Source of the DNA: SIG607 sp036307305
Lineage (GTDB): Bacteria; Bacillota; Clostridia; Oscillospirales; Acutalibacteraceae
Assembly: GCA_036307305.1 (NCBI GenBank)
Contig: JAXJXV010000020.1
Coordinates: 33,666-97,665, forward strand
DNA length: 64,000 nucleotides
Reading direction: 5' to 3'
Below are positions 8,166 through 17,320 of this stretch, in pieces. A program made the position numbers and the translations under genes. Positions within the stretch are counted from its first letter, which is position 1. Each line of letters starts with the position of its first letter. The notes below the pieces were generated by a model. That model was not told the origin of the DNA and searched no databases. It was given only the letters and a program-made list of their open reading frames with translations.

Positions 8166-9434
8166 ATGAATAACAAAATTTCCATTACACAAATGATGAA
8201 CGCTGTTAAGATTTTAAAGGAGCAGGGTGAAAAATTTACAATGCTTGGCATAGGACCTATGTCAAAGCCTCTTATTAAGGCTACACTTGAACTTGCACAG
8301 GAAAAGGATTTCCCGATTATGCTTATTGCAAGTCGTAATCAGGTTGACAGCGATGAGTTCGGCCACGGTTACGTTAGAGACTGGGACCAGGACAGATTTG
8401 TTGCTGACGTAAAAGCAGTAGAGGAAGAAATCGGTTTTGACGGACTTTGTTACCTTTGCCGTGACCATGGCGGCCCTTGGCAGAGAGACGAGGAAAGAGC
8501 CGCAAAGCTCCCCGTTGATGAGGCAATGGAGAAATGTATCCGTTCCTATAAGCACGATATGGATGCAGGTTTTGACCTCTTACATATCGACCCAACAAAA
8601 GACCCTGAGTATGCTATGGGTACAGTTCCTTTTGACATCGTTATTGACCGTACCGTTCAGATTATTGAAGAGCTTGAAAATTACCGTAAAGAAAAAGGTC
8701 TTCCCGAAATCGGTTACGAAGCAGGTACTGAGGAAACCAACGGCGGTCTTACAGGAGTAGAAGCATTCAGTAGCTTTATTGATATACTCGTTGAAAAACT
8801 CGCTGCTAAGGGAATTAAGGCGCCTGAGTTCGTTGTAGGACAGACAGGTACTCTTACTCGTCTTACTGAAAACGTAGGAAACTTTAACCGTGAAAACGCT
8901 GCTCTTCTTTCTGCAAACGCCGCAAAGCACGGTGTTGGCGTTAAAGAACATAACGGCGACTATCTTTCTGACAAGATTCTTCTTGAGCATCCCGTAATCG
9001 ACGTTACTGCTATGAACGTTGCGCCTGAATTCGGTGTTGTTGAAACCAGAGCTTATCTCGAACTTGCCAAGGTTGAGGAAAGATGCGTGGCTAAAGAAAA
9101 ACTTTCGGGTCTTACTGAGGAAATGTCTACCTATGCCGTTAAGAGCGAACGTTGGAGAAAATGGGTTGTTGGCGATATGACCAAGGCAGACGTTGATACC
9201 GTTCTTAAGGATAAAGAGCTTACTGCTCAGATTACCGATATCTGCGGACATTATACCTATGAAATTCCTTCTGTTAAGGCTAGAATCGAAAAAATGCTTA
9301 CTAACCTTAAGGAAGTAGGCGTTGATGGTGAAGCTTACGTAAATTATCAGCTCAAGAACTCTATTGACCGTTATGCATTCTGCTTCAAGATGCACGGCCT
9401 TACAGGTAAGCTTTTAAAGGCATTGGGTAAATAA
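8166..9434 (+). CDS. GatZ/KbaZ-like protein (class II tagatose-bisphosphate aldolase, 'non-catalytic subunit' family)
   Basis: 422 residues. It matches GatZ/KbaZ across its length: LGIGPMSKPLIKATLELA near the start, LCRDHGGPWQRDEE around residue 100, HIDPTKD, and VVGQTGT followed later by VKEHNGDYL. In Enterobacteria GatZ partners the catalytic GatY. No GatY-type aldolase is present in this window. Solo members of this family have been described as C4-epimerases acting on ketose phosphates, which would fit an isomerase and a kinase in the same operon (inference). The many conserved His, Asp and Glu positions suggest an active metalloenzyme rather than only a chaperone. AGGAGAG precedes the ATG. 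Confidence 0.8.
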   Translation: MNNKISITQMMNAVKILKEQGEKFTMLGIGPMSKPLIKATLELAQEKDFPIMLIASRNQVDSDEFGHGYVRDWDQDRFVADVKAVEEEIGFDGLCYLCRDHGGPWQRDEERAAKLPVDEAMEKCIRSYKHDMDAGFDLLHIDPTKDPEYAMGTVPFDIVIDRTVQIIEELENYRKEKGLPEIGYEAGTEETNGGLTGVEAFSSFIDILVEKLAAKGIKAPEFVVGQTGTLTRLTENVGNFNRENAALLSANAAKHGVGVKEHNGDYLSDKILLEHPVIDVTAMNVAPEFGVVETRAYLELAKVEERCVAKEKLSGLTEEMSTYAVKSERWRKWVVGDMTKADVDTVLKDKELTAQITDICGHYTYEIPSVKARIEKMLTNLKEVGVDGEAYVNYQLKNSIDRYAFCFKMHGLTGKLLKALGK

Positions 9435-9435
9435 T

Positions 9436-10368
9436 ATGAATTACTGTGTAGGTATAGATATAGGCGGTACTAAAACAAGCGTCTGCATTGCAGATGACAA
9501 TGCTCGTCCTATAAAAACCGTTACCTTTCCTACAGAGGCTATTCTTGGCGCAGAGAGTCTTGTTAAAAGGATAGGTAATACCTATAAAGAACTTTTAAGT
9601 GAGCTTTCTTTGTCGGCAGGACAGGTGGACTTTTGCGGTGTTGCCTGTCCAGGCCCTCTGGACGTAAAACAGGGTAGGATTATACATATTGCTACCATGG
9701 GCTTTAAAAACGTTCCTATCAGGGAAATGCTCAGTAATGAGTTAAAGCTTCCCGTTTATCTGGAAAACGACGCTAACTGCGCTGCACTTGCAGAAAGTGA
9801 GTTAGGAGTAGCAAAGGGCAAAGACCCTCTCGTTTACGTAACTATAAGTACTGGAATAGGAAGCGGTATTATTGTTAACGGACAGATTTTATCGGGTGGT
9901 TTTTCTTCTGCAGGAGAACTGGGTCACTTGACTGTAGTGCCTGACGGCAGACAGTGTCCTTGCGGTAAAAAAGGCTGTCTTGAACTTTACTCCTCAGGAA
10001 CTGCCATTGCAAGAGACGGAAGCGCTAATAAGGGTAAAGAACTTTCGACTAAAGAGGTTTTCGACCTTTATAGAAGCGGTGACAGAGAAATCAAAGAAAT
10101 AGTTGACCTGGCCGCAGAAGATTTAGGACTTGCTCTGTCAAGTGTGTATCACATTATTGACCCAGCCTGTATTGTTCTTGGCGGCAGTGTTACAAAGGCT
10201 TACGACTGCTTTAAAGAATCTCTTTTAAAAGCGCTTGAAAAATACACCCAGCCTGTACAGGACAGAAATATAAATATAGAAATTTCATCCTTTGACGGTG
10301 AACAGGTTATTTTAGGCGCTCTCATTTACGGTAAAGGAGAACACGGTAAAAATGGTACAAAGTCTTAA
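9436..10368 (+). CDS. ROK-family sugar kinase
   Basis: 310 residues. The phosphate-1 loop is GIDIGGTKTS at the N terminus, the catalytic Asp is in ENDANC at about residue 116, the ATP region is VTISTGIGSG, and the ROK zinc motif CPCGKKGCLE is intact at about 175-184. It has no helix-turn-helix, so it is an enzyme and not a regulator. It likely phosphorylates a hexose or ketose made by the isomerase upstream. It starts one base after the GatZ-like stop and its end overlaps the GH2 start by 17 bases, so the four genes are tightly coupled. Confidence 0.88.
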   Translation: MNYCVGIDIGGTKTSVCIADDNARPIKTVTFPTEAILGAESLVKRIGNTYKELLSELSLSAGQVDFCGVACPGPLDVKQGRIIHIATMGFKNVPIREMLSNELKLPVYLENDANCAALAESELGVAKGKDPLVYVTISTGIGSGIIVNGQILSGGFSSAGELGHLTVVPDGRQCPCGKKGCLELYSSGTAIARDGSANKGKELSTKEVFDLYRSGDREIKEIVDLAAEDLGLALSSVYHIIDPACIVLGGSVTKAYDCFKESLLKALEKYTQPVQDRNINIEISSFDGEQVILGALIYGKGEHGKNGTKS

Positions 10369-12484
10369 CGGATTATGGAAACGCCGTGTGGGAAAAGGTG
10401 ACTTTAAAGACGTGCAGGTTCCTTATTCTACACTGAGCGTTGGACACAGTGAATGTGTAAAAATTTTTGACATTGAAAGTAAAAGCGAAAAAATTCTTCT
10501 TAAATTTGACGGTATCACTTATTATGCTAAGGTAACCTTAAACGGCGTTTATCTTGGAGATATGCTGCCATATAGTGAGTATACCTTTGATATTACCGAC
10601 ACAGCTAAAGAAAAAGATAACGAATTGCTGGTTGAAATAGAGGATATTGAGCCAAAATTCGGTCCAAGCGAAGGCTGGGAAAACTATAGCGGTATTATAA
10701 GAGACGTAAGCATCGTTTATAAAAATAAGAACTATATTGAGGATGTTTTCTTTAAAACAACTCTAAGTTCTGATTATAAAAATGCACAGTACGTTGTTGA
10801 CGTAAAGGCTATAGACAACAGCGACGTAAAGTGGGAAGTAAGCCTTTTAAAAGATGACATACTTATTGACAGCTATGAATTTATAAACGGCGACACTATA
10901 ACAAGAACGGTTGAAAACGTTCAGCTTTGGTCACCTGAAAAACCTACTCTTTATGCGCTTAACGTAAAGCTTTACTGTGACGGAGTTTTAACCGACGAAT
11001 ATAACTGTAAAGTAGGTTTCAGAGAGTTTAAGTGTAACAGACACCGTTTCGTGCTTAACGGTGAGGAACTGTTTGTCAAAGGTGTCTGCAAACATGAAAT
11101 GGTAGCTGACAGCGGTCACGTACCTACTATAGAGCAAATAGAAAAAGACCTATTGATGATTAAATCAACAGGCTGTAATTTTGTTCGTCTTGTGCATTAT
11201 CCTCACTGTAAGCAGACTCTGGAAATTGCCGACAGACTGGGACTTATGGTAAGTGAAGAACCTGGACTCTGGTGGTCTGATACCTCCGACCCTGAAATTA
11301 GCGCAGGTAGCCTTGAGGTGCTTCGCAGAACAATACTTAGAGACAGAAATCATGCAAGTATTATTTTCTGGCTTTCCTTTAACGAGTGCCGTTTTACCGA
11401 GCAGTTTCTTAAAGACAGCGCACAGGTATGCAAGGAACTTGACCCTACCCGTCTTGTGTCGGGAGCTAACTGTATGAGTGACGAGGATACCCTTAAATAC
11501 TATAATATCTGCGGTTTTGATTTCTATACAATGCATCCATACTCAGATACCTTTGCCCGTTCCTTAAAGAGTGCGCAGTTGCTTAATGATAAACCGCTTA
11601 TGTTTACCGAATGGGGCGGATATTTTGTATACGATAATCCTCATTTGCTTACTGATTTTATGAACAGTATGTACAGTCTTTACGAGGCTAACAGCGATGA
11701 GGGAGCGTTAGCGGGAGAAAGTATATGGTACTGGGCTGAGCTTAACGATTTCAACCGCGGAAGACCCGCCTGTATCGACGGCGCATTAAAGGAAGCTCTT
11801 GTAGATAAATACAGAAATCCTACTATGATTTACAAGCCTTTCTGTGACGCTATTGCAAACTTCGGTAAAACCTTAAAGTGTGAAGATATGTACGAATTTA
11901 CTCTTAGTGACAGTCTTAATAAAACCCCTATGTCCTGTGAGAATGCGGGGAATTTTGAAGCCTTTAAGGAAAAATTGGCAGAGAATATTCCAAGCTATCA
12001 TTCGCGTATGAGAGGACGCAGGATCACAGTAGGCGCCGTTCTTCAAAAGGAAGAGCTTGACGGTATGCTGAAAGTCCCTGCTGTAATCAGCAAGGGAAAC
12101 TCACCTGTTTTTATGGGCTTAAAGGAAACGAATGCCGTTACGGTTATAGGCTGTGTCAGCGCTCCTTACGGCTATCCGCTTTGTGGAAAATACGGTGAAG
12201 AAGCGGTAAAGGTGACCGTTGAGTGTGAGGACGCAAATGAGTCTTTCATTCTTAAAAACGGAATGGAGCTTACAACGGTTCATACAACCCTTTCTTCTTC
12301 AAGAATTAATCCCGTTGCGCAAAATGCTACGGAATTTGCCCGTTTCTCCTATGATAAAAATCATGAGAATTATATTATAAACAGAGCTGACCTTGTATTA
12401 TCATCACAAAAAAAGGTCAAAAAGGTTATTTTTGAAAGTTTAAACGATAATTATCAGGTACTTGTTTACGGGGTTTATTTATAA
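10352..12484 (+). CDS. Glycoside hydrolase family 2 protein (cytosolic)
   Basis: 710 residues. The domains run in GH2 order: a jelly-roll sugar-binding domain (about 1-125, with the LNGVYLGDM signature), an immunoglobulin-like domain (about 130-225, ending KVGFREF) and a TIM barrel. The acid/base is Glu345 in SFNECR and the nucleophile is Glu420 in FTEWGGY. A C-terminal extension follows. There is no signal peptide, so it acts on imported glycosides. GH2 includes beta-galactosidases, glucuronidases and mannosidases; the exact activity cannot be read here. It ends the operon: released sugar would pass to the isomerase, GatZ-like protein and ROK kinase. AAGGAG lies about 11 bases before the ATG. 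Confidence 0.88.
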   Translation: MVQSLNGLWKRRVGKGDFKDVQVPYSTLSVGHSECVKIFDIESKSEKILLKFDGITYYAKVTLNGVYLGDMLPYSEYTFDITDTAKEKDNELLVEIEDIEPKFGPSEGWENYSGIIRDVSIVYKNKNYIEDVFFKTTLSSDYKNAQYVVDVKAIDNSDVKWEVSLLKDDILIDSYEFINGDTITRTVENVQLWSPEKPTLYALNVKLYCDGVLTDEYNCKVGFREFKCNRHRFVLNGEELFVKGVCKHEMVADSGHVPTIEQIEKDLLMIKSTGCNFVRLVHYPHCKQTLEIADRLGLMVSEEPGLWWSDTSDPEISAGSLEVLRRTILRDRNHASIIFWLSFNECRFTEQFLKDSAQVCKELDPTRLVSGANCMSDEDTLKYYNICGFDFYTMHPYSDTFARSLKSAQLLNDKPLMFTEWGGYFVYDNPHLLTDFMNSMYSLYEANSDEGALAGESIWYWAELNDFNRGRPACIDGALKEALVDKYRNPTMIYKPFCDAIANFGKTLKCEDMYEFTLSDSLNKTPMSCENAGNFEAFKEKLAENIPSYHSRMRGRRITVGAVLQKEELDGMLKVPAVISKGNSPVFMGLKETNAVTVIGCVSAPYGYPLCGKYGEEAVKVTVECEDANESFILKNGMELTTVHTTLSSSRINPVAQNATEFARFSYDKNHENYIINRADLVLSSQKKVKKVIFESLNDNYQVLVYGVYL

Positions 12485-12487
12485 GCG

Positions 12488-12519
12488 AAAAAATGATGGT
12501 TAAAACCATCATTTTTTTG
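12488..12519 (+). terminator. Terminator of the isomerase-GH2 operon
   Basis: The arms AAATGATGGT and ACCATCATTT enclose a 4-base loop and are followed by seven T's. It lies four bases after the GH2 stop. Confidence 0.88.
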
Positions 12520-12548
12520 TTTACAAAAGAAAAAATAAGTGTTATAAT
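12520..12548 (+). promoter_or_regulatory. Promoter of the acyltransferase-like gene
   Basis: TTTACA at 12520-12525 and TATAAT at 12543-12548 are 17 bp apart. The -35 box begins at the tail of the preceding terminator. Confidence 0.7.
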
Positions 12549-12573
12549 AAAAGCAAATAAAGGAGGCGTTGTT

Positions 12574-13449
12574 ATGCGTAGTTATCTTGAGAAGTTTTTT
12601 CAAAAATATGAATATACCAAAGAGGATAGTGATTATCTTCTTTCCTGTTATGATAAAATTCAGTCCAGTGATTTTGCCAAGGAGTGCTTTGATAAGGCTT
12701 TGGCTTTATACGAGGAAAATATTAACTGTGAATACAATGATGTTATTGACCTTGTAGATAAGGCGGCAAAAGAAATATATATTTATGAGTATACAGCCGA
12801 ATTGCTTATTTTTATTATGTTCACAAGAAAGCTTAAGGAACGTTATAATGAAAAGGGCATATCTGATGAGATTTTTGATACGACTGTAAAAGACTTTCGT
12901 TATCAGATGGAAATCTTGAAAAATATAAAGTGTATAATCGGTACCGAATGTGCGCCGTGGTGTATAGGTTTTGTTCGTATGGAGCGTTTTGGAATAGGCA
13001 GACTTCAGTATGAAATTATAAATTTCGGTCTGGACTATGAAAAGGACGGTAAGGTGCTTACTCCCGACACAAAGGTGCTTAACGTTCATATACCTGCTTC
13101 GGGTCAGCCGTTAAGCACAGAGCTTGTTATGGAATCCTTTAAAATGGCTAAGGAATTTTATAAGGGTATTATCGGCGAGCCGTTTGCATTTAAATGCTCT
13201 TCGTGGCTTCTTTACCCTGAGCATGAGCAAATGCTTGAAAAAACGAGTAATATTTATCGGTTTATGAAGATATTTGATTATCTTGGCTATGGGATTAAAA
13301 AGAATAACGGTGATTTATACAGAATTTTCGGAACCTATGAATCCCGTCCTGAGTATTTGCCTGAAAAAACTTCTTTACAGAGAGCGTATAAGAAGCATTT
13401 ACTGGCAGGGGGGAAAACAGGATACGGTATAGGGGTATATATTCTTTAA
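12574..13449 (+). CDS. Acyltransferase-domain protein (GNAT-like), putative
   Basis: 291 residues. The N-terminal half is helical. The C-terminal half (about 130-285) has the feel of the GNAT-like 'acyltransferase domain-containing' proteins common in Clostridia, including GIGRLQYEIINFG and VHIPASGQPLS. No catalytic residue can be assigned with confidence. Start: ATG 12574 follows AAAGGAGG at 12560-12567. An upstream in-frame start at 12493 would run through the terminator and promoter and is rejected. It stands as a single gene between its own promoter and a bidirectional terminator. No signal peptide. Its substrate and role are unknown. Confidence 0.6.
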   Translation: MRSYLEKFFQKYEYTKEDSDYLLSCYDKIQSSDFAKECFDKALALYEENINCEYNDVIDLVDKAAKEIYIYEYTAELLIFIMFTRKLKERYNEKGISDEIFDTTVKDFRYQMEILKNIKCIIGTECAPWCIGFVRMERFGIGRLQYEIINFGLDYEKDGKVLTPDTKVLNVHIPASGQPLSTELVMESFKMAKEFYKGIIGEPFAFKCSSWLLYPEHEQMLEKTSNIYRFMKIFDYLGYGIKKNNGDLYRIFGTYESRPEYLPEKTSLQRAYKKHLLAGGKTGYGIGVYIL

Positions 13450-13450
13450 A

Positions 13451-13488
13451 AAAAGTGACAACGAAATTGATTTTCGTTGTCACTTTTT
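13451..13488. terminator. Bidirectional terminator between convergent genes
   Basis: The perfect 16-bp arms (13451-13466 and 13472-13487) have a loop of five and A/T tails on both sides. It serves the acyltransferase-like gene on + and the GH5 on -. Confidence 0.9.
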
Positions 13489-13491
13489 AAT

Positions 13492-14529
13492 TTAATATTT
13501 CTGCAAAAGCTCTAAAAGCTTTCTGTCGAGCTTGTCTCCGTTTTCAAGAACCTCGTATTCTACGTCGCTTCGCTCGCTGTTAATAATTCCGAAATGACCG
13601 CGCATACACCAGTAAGAAAAACCGATGTTACGTTCTTTCATAGAAGTGAGCATATCCTCTGCCCAGGAAAGAAAGGTGCCGTGGGGAGTTTTATTGTAGC
13701 AACCCCATTCACCGCATATAACGCCTCTTTTATATACGTTGGATAATGCTGCCCAAAGGTCAAAATACTGGTCGATTTTGGCTTTGTTCCATATATTTTT
13801 TGTGTTGTGTAACATTTGTATTTCGTTTGGCCATAGGGGAGGAGTGTCACTTTCGGGCATTCCTTCAACCTTATAATGAGTAAGAGAAGCGGGCTGATAT
13901 CCGCGGCAGGTATATACACAGTTTTCTACGTCTGCCCTCATATAGCTTGTGCAGGGAAAGCTTCCGCTGTGAATACCGTCTATATGGAGTGTACGGTCGG
14001 GGGAGATTTCTCTTATTGCATTAACGAGAGCGGCGGTTACTTTTACAACCTTCCATTCAGCAAGGTCCCATTTAGGCTCGTTTAAAATGTTGAAGGAAAG
14101 ACGCTGACTGTCTATATGCTTGTATCTTTCGGCAATAAACTGCCACTGAAAAACGGCAGCCTTTAAGGCTTCTTCACTTTCCCAAAGGTTGTACGGCTCT
14201 TTAACAGGTTCGTCGTCATTTATGCAATAACCAGGTATTCTATGAAAGCCTAAATTAATATGCAGGTTATATTTCTCTGCATATTCTACCGCTTTGTCAA
14301 GCTCTGCCAGTTTGTTTTCGTCAATGGTATAAGGGTCCTGAGCGGTAGACCATATTCTGTAGGATACGGGAACTCTGACGTAGTTGAATCCCCACTCGCT
14401 AAGTCTTTTAAAATCTACTTCTTTGATAAATCCGTGACGCGTTTTATCAAACCAGACAGAAGTTTCCGAAATAAACAAATCGATTATATTAAAGCCTTTG
14501 TATCTGGGTATTTCCTTTTGTATAAGCAT
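13492..14529 (-). CDS. Glycoside hydrolase family 5 protein (cytosolic)
   Basis: 345 residues, a single TIM-barrel catalytic domain. The GH5 signatures are visible: the acid/base Glu151 in FNILNEPKW, the nucleophile Glu274 in CGEWGCY, and YVRVPVSYR and NLGFHR on earlier strands. No signal peptide is present, so it cleaves short beta-linked oligosaccharides inside the cell, possibly together with the GH2 encoded nearby. GH5 covers endoglucanases, mannanases and glycosidases, and the subfamily cannot be set here. AGGAGT precedes the ATG on the minus strand. The prs terminator lies just upstream, so the gene probably has read-through or an unseen promoter. Confidence 0.88.
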   Translation of the reverse strand: MLIQKEIPRYKGFNIIDLFISETSVWFDKTRHGFIKEVDFKRLSEWGFNYVRVPVSYRIWSTAQDPYTIDENKLAELDKAVEYAEKYNLHINLGFHRIPGYCINDDEPVKEPYNLWESEEALKAAVFQWQFIAERYKHIDSQRLSFNILNEPKWDLAEWKVVKVTAALVNAIREISPDRTLHIDGIHSGSFPCTSYMRADVENCVYTCRGYQPASLTHYKVEGMPESDTPPLWPNEIQMLHNTKNIWNKAKIDQYFDLWAALSNVYKRGVICGEWGCYNKTPHGTFLSWAEDMLTSMKERNIGFSYWCMRGHFGIINSERSDVEYEVLENGDKLDRKLLELLQKY

Positions 14530-14540
14530 AATAGACTCCT

Positions 14541-14570
14541 AAAAAACGGTCTTGAAAAATACCGTTTTTT
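14541..14570 (-). terminator. Terminator downstream of prs
   Basis: On the minus strand AAAACGGT and ACCGTTTT pair around a 10-base loop, followed by T's. It sits between prs and the GH5 gene and would reduce read-through. Confidence 0.75.
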
Positions 14571-14572
14571 AT

Positions 14573-15709
14573 TTAGATTTTTCCGTTTTCGTTATATTTT
14601 TTTACAATATTCTTAATACGGTCAATGGGATTTAAAAGCTCACTGATTGAATTGTCAAGGTTAAGGGTATCAACCAAAAGTGCAATATATTTTGCCATAT
14701 TAACGTTGCAGTACCATTCTTTTGTGAGAAGCTCAGGCTCGTTATAAATAAGATTGGTGGTGAAGATTTTGTCAATCATACCGTTTTTATAGTACTCATC
14801 AAATTTTTCATAGCCGTCAACAAAAAGTCCAAATGTGGAGAAGATGAATACTCTCTTTGCACCTTCCTTTTTAAGACGGGCAGAAACGTCAAGCATAGAC
14901 TCGCCTGAGGAAATCATATCGTCAACAATAATAAGGTCTTTGCCCTTAACGTCGTTACCCAAGAATTCGTGAGCTTCGATGGGGTTTTTACCGTTTACTA
15001 TAACAGAGTAGTTTCTTCTCTTGTAGAACATACCAAGAGGAAGACCGAGAACAGAGGAATAGTAAATACATCTTCCCATACCGCCCTCATCAGGAGAAAC
15101 TATCATAGTGTGGTCTTTATCAAGCTTAACGTCGGGAACGTTTTTGAGAAGAGCCTTTATCATCTGATAGGTGGCTTGTACATTGTCGAATCCGTCAAGT
15201 GGAATAGCGTTGTTTACTCTTGGGTCGTGAGCGTCAAAGGTGATAATGTTTTTAACACCCATATTAACAAGCTCCTGTAATGCAAGAGCGCAGTCCATAG
15301 ACTCTCTAGTGCTTCTTCTGTGCTGTCTGCCTTCGTAAAGCATAGGCATAATAACTGTTATTCTTCTTGCTTTTCCGCCGAAAGCGGCAATGATTCTTTT
15401 TAAATCTTGAAAGTGGTCGTCAGGACTCATAGGAACTTCCTGTCCGTACATTTTATAGGTTACGCCGTGATTAAAGCAATCGCAGATAATGTACGCGTCA
15501 AGACCACGCGCTGTGTGGTTTAATACACCCTTTGCTTCGCCTGTACCGAAACGTGGACAGTTTGCGCGAACTACAAAGCTGTTTTCAGCAGGAGTACCGC
15601 GCCATTGCTGAAGATAATAGTCAACCTTAGAGGCTATATCCTCGCAACCACGCATACTAACAATCGCTAAATCGCCATAGGGTGTGTGTTTTAAATCAAA
15701 ACTTGCCAT
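14573..15709 (-). CDS. prs: Ribose-phosphate pyrophosphokinase (PRPP synthetase)
   Basis: 378 residues, longer than the usual 310-320. It makes PRPP from ribose 5-phosphate and ATP. The ATP/ribose-phosphate region is recognised in YEGRQHRRSTRES (about residue 125) and FDAHDPRV. The PRPP loop is IVDDMISSGESM at about 270. The long N-terminal part and the divergent sequence match the atypical clostridial Prs branch rather than the B. subtilis type. GGGAGGA precedes the ATG. It is divergent from thyX, so both nucleotide genes face away from a shared 160-bp region. Confidence 0.88.
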   Translation of the reverse strand: MASFDLKHTPYGDLAIVSMRGCEDIASKVDYYLQQWRGTPAENSFVVRANCPRFGTGEAKGVLNHTARGLDAYIICDCFNHGVTYKMYGQEVPMSPDDHFQDLKRIIAAFGGKARRITVIMPMLYEGRQHRRSTRESMDCALALQELVNMGVKNIITFDAHDPRVNNAIPLDGFDNVQATYQMIKALLKNVPDVKLDKDHTMIVSPDEGGMGRCIYYSSVLGLPLGMFYKRRNYSVIVNGKNPIEAHEFLGNDVKGKDLIIVDDMISSGESMLDVSARLKKEGAKRVFIFSTFGLFVDGYEKFDEYYKNGMIDKIFTTNLIYNEPELLTKEWYCNVNMAKYIALLVDTLNLDNSISELLNPIDRIKNIVKKYNENGKI

Positions 15710-15802
15710 AAAAAAATCCTCCCAAAATTTCCTTTATCTATATAATAACACACTATCTGAAAATAATAAAGTGTTTTTTCGACGGTTTTAGTAAAAAATT
15801 AA

Positions 15803-15853
15803 TTGAATATGTTGAAAGGTTTTGGTATAATAGTCAAAGACGTAATCGATTAC
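15803..15853 (+). promoter_or_regulatory. thyX promoter with downstream palindrome
   Basis: TTGAAT at 15803-15808 and TATAAT at 15826-15831 are 17 bp apart. The perfect 12-bp palindrome GTAATCGATTAC lies at 15842-15853, near the expected transcription start, where a repressor would block initiation. No regulator can be named. Confidence 0.7.
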
Positions 15854-15873
15854 TTAAAACGGAGGTTTATAAT

Positions 15874-16650
15874 ATGCCTAAAGTGACTCTTTTGACCTAT
15901 ACTCCAGACCCTGAAATAACTATAGCCAGTGCGGCAAAGCTATGCTACAGCCCTGCAAGTATTGACACTGTACGCGAGGGACTTACCGAAGAAAAGGCGG
16001 CTGAGTTTGTTGATATGCTCAGCTCTCTCGGTCACGAAAGTCCGACTGAACATGCTTATTTCACATTTGGTATCGAAGGTGTTTCCCGCGCTTTACTTGC
16101 TCAGATTACAAGACACCGTATCGCTTCCTTTTCGGTACAGAGTCAGCGTTACGTAACCGAAAAGCAGTTTGGCTACGTACTGCCTCCTGAAATTGAAAGC
16201 TGCCCTGAGGCACTCAGTATTTTTGAGAACGCTATGAAACGCGATCAGGAGGATTACGATAAAATTACCGCCGTATTAAAGGCAAAGCATTTAAAGGATA
16301 TGTTAGCAGACGGTATGGAAGAAAAGGCAGCTAACAGAGCGGCTGAGAAAAAGGCTATTGAGGACGCCCGATTTGTTCTTCCAAACGCTTGTGAAACTAA
16401 AATGATCGTTACTATGAATACACGTTCTCTTCTTAATTTCTTTCATCACCGTTGCTGTAGCCGTGCTCAGTGGGAAATAAGAGATGTAGCCAATCAAATG
16501 CTGTCTCTTGTTTACGGTGTTGCGCCGCAGCTTTTCAAAAAAGCAGGACCACCCTGTGTTTCAGGACCCTGTCCAGAGGGTAAAATGAGCTGTGGCAGAG
16601 CAAAGGAAATGAAAGAGCTTACACAGAAAATTAAAGACGGAGAAATATAA
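15874..16650 (+). CDS. thyX: FAD-dependent thymidylate synthase ThyX
   Basis: 258 residues. It converts dUMP to dTMP using methylene-tetrahydrofolate, FAD and NADPH. The family motif RHRX7S is at Arg80-His81-Arg82 to Ser90 (within RHRIASFSVQSQRY). SPTEHAYFTF and the C-terminal RSLLNFFHHRCCSRAQWEIR also fit ThyX. The last part (PPCVSGPCPEGKMSCGRAKE) is Cys-rich and common in clostridial ThyX. ThyX replaces ThyA in organisms with limited folate reduction. GGAGG precedes the ATG. Its stop overlaps the tmk start by one base, linking dTMP synthesis and its phosphorylation. Confidence 0.96.
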   Translation: MPKVTLLTYTPDPEITIASAAKLCYSPASIDTVREGLTEEKAAEFVDMLSSLGHESPTEHAYFTFGIEGVSRALLAQITRHRIASFSVQSQRYVTEKQFGYVLPPEIESCPEALSIFENAMKRDQEDYDKITAVLKAKHLKDMLADGMEEKAANRAAEKKAIEDARFVLPNACETKMIVTMNTRSLLNFFHHRCCSRAQWEIRDVANQMLSLVYGVAPQLFKKAGPPCVSGPCPEGKMSCGRAKEMKELTQKIKDGEI

Positions 16651-17312
16651 TGGGAAAACTTATAGTAATTGAAGGTCTTGACGGAAGCGGTAAATCAACA
16701 CAGCTTGAGCTTCTTTATAAGAATCTGACAGAAAAGGGGATTGACTGCAAAACCGTGTCTTTTCCCGATTACGAGCATCCCTCCAGCACTCTTGTCAAAA
16801 TGTATCTTGGAGGAGAATTCGGCAGTAAGCCTGACGACGTAAACGCTTATGCCGCTTCAACCTTTTACGCTGTTGACCGATACGCTTCCTATAAGAAATA
16901 CTGGGGAGAATACTATAATAACGGCGGTGTGATTATAGCGGGAAGATACGTTACCTCCAACGCCGTTCATCAGAATTCAAAGCTGAGTGAGGATAAGTGG
17001 GAAGCTTTCCTTAATTGGCTTTATGATTTTGAATATAATAAAATGGGAATTCCAAAGCCTGATAAGGTTATTTTCCTTGATATGCCTATTGAAGTTTCAC
17101 AGAAGCTTATGACGGGGAGATACAAGGGCGACGAGGATAAAAAGGATATCCACGAAAGAGATACGGTTTATCTTGAGCATTGCAGAAGGTCGGCTGTTTT
17201 TACAGCAAATTATTCGGGTTGGGATACTATCTGCTGTGCTAAAGACGGACAGGCAAGAACTATTGAGGATATAGCTGACGAGGTTTTAAAGGAAGCCTTG
17301 TCGGTACTGTGA
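16650..17312 (+). CDS. tmk: Thymidylate kinase
   Basis: 220 residues. It phosphorylates dTMP to dTDP. The P-loop is GLDGSGKST at residues 9-17. The DR-type motif is present as AVDRYASYKKYW, with RYVTSNAVHQ after it. The ATG overlaps the thyX TAA (TAATG), a coupling arrangement that places consecutive dTTP-pathway steps in one transcript. Confidence 0.93.
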   Translation: MGKLIVIEGLDGSGKSTQLELLYKNLTEKGIDCKTVSFPDYEHPSSTLVKMYLGGEFGSKPDDVNAYAASTFYAVDRYASYKKYWGEYYNNGGVIIAGRYVTSNAVHQNSKLSEDKWEAFLNWLYDFEYNKMGIPKPDKVIFLDMPIEVSQKLMTGRYKGDEDKKDIHERDTVYLEHCRRSAVFTANYSGWDTICCAKDGQARTIEDIADEVLKEALSVL

Positions 17313-17320
17313 GGATAAAA

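Noticed and set aside
8580..9395. Long antisense frame (271 residues) opposite the GatZ-like gene
   Set aside because: It lies wholly within a well-matched gene and its translation is Cys/Phe/Asn-rich with no family signal, as expected for a shadow frame.
12493..12573. Upstream start for the acyltransferase-like protein
   Set aside because: It would begin inside the GH2 terminator and read through the -10 box. ATG 12574 has an excellent GGAGG site.
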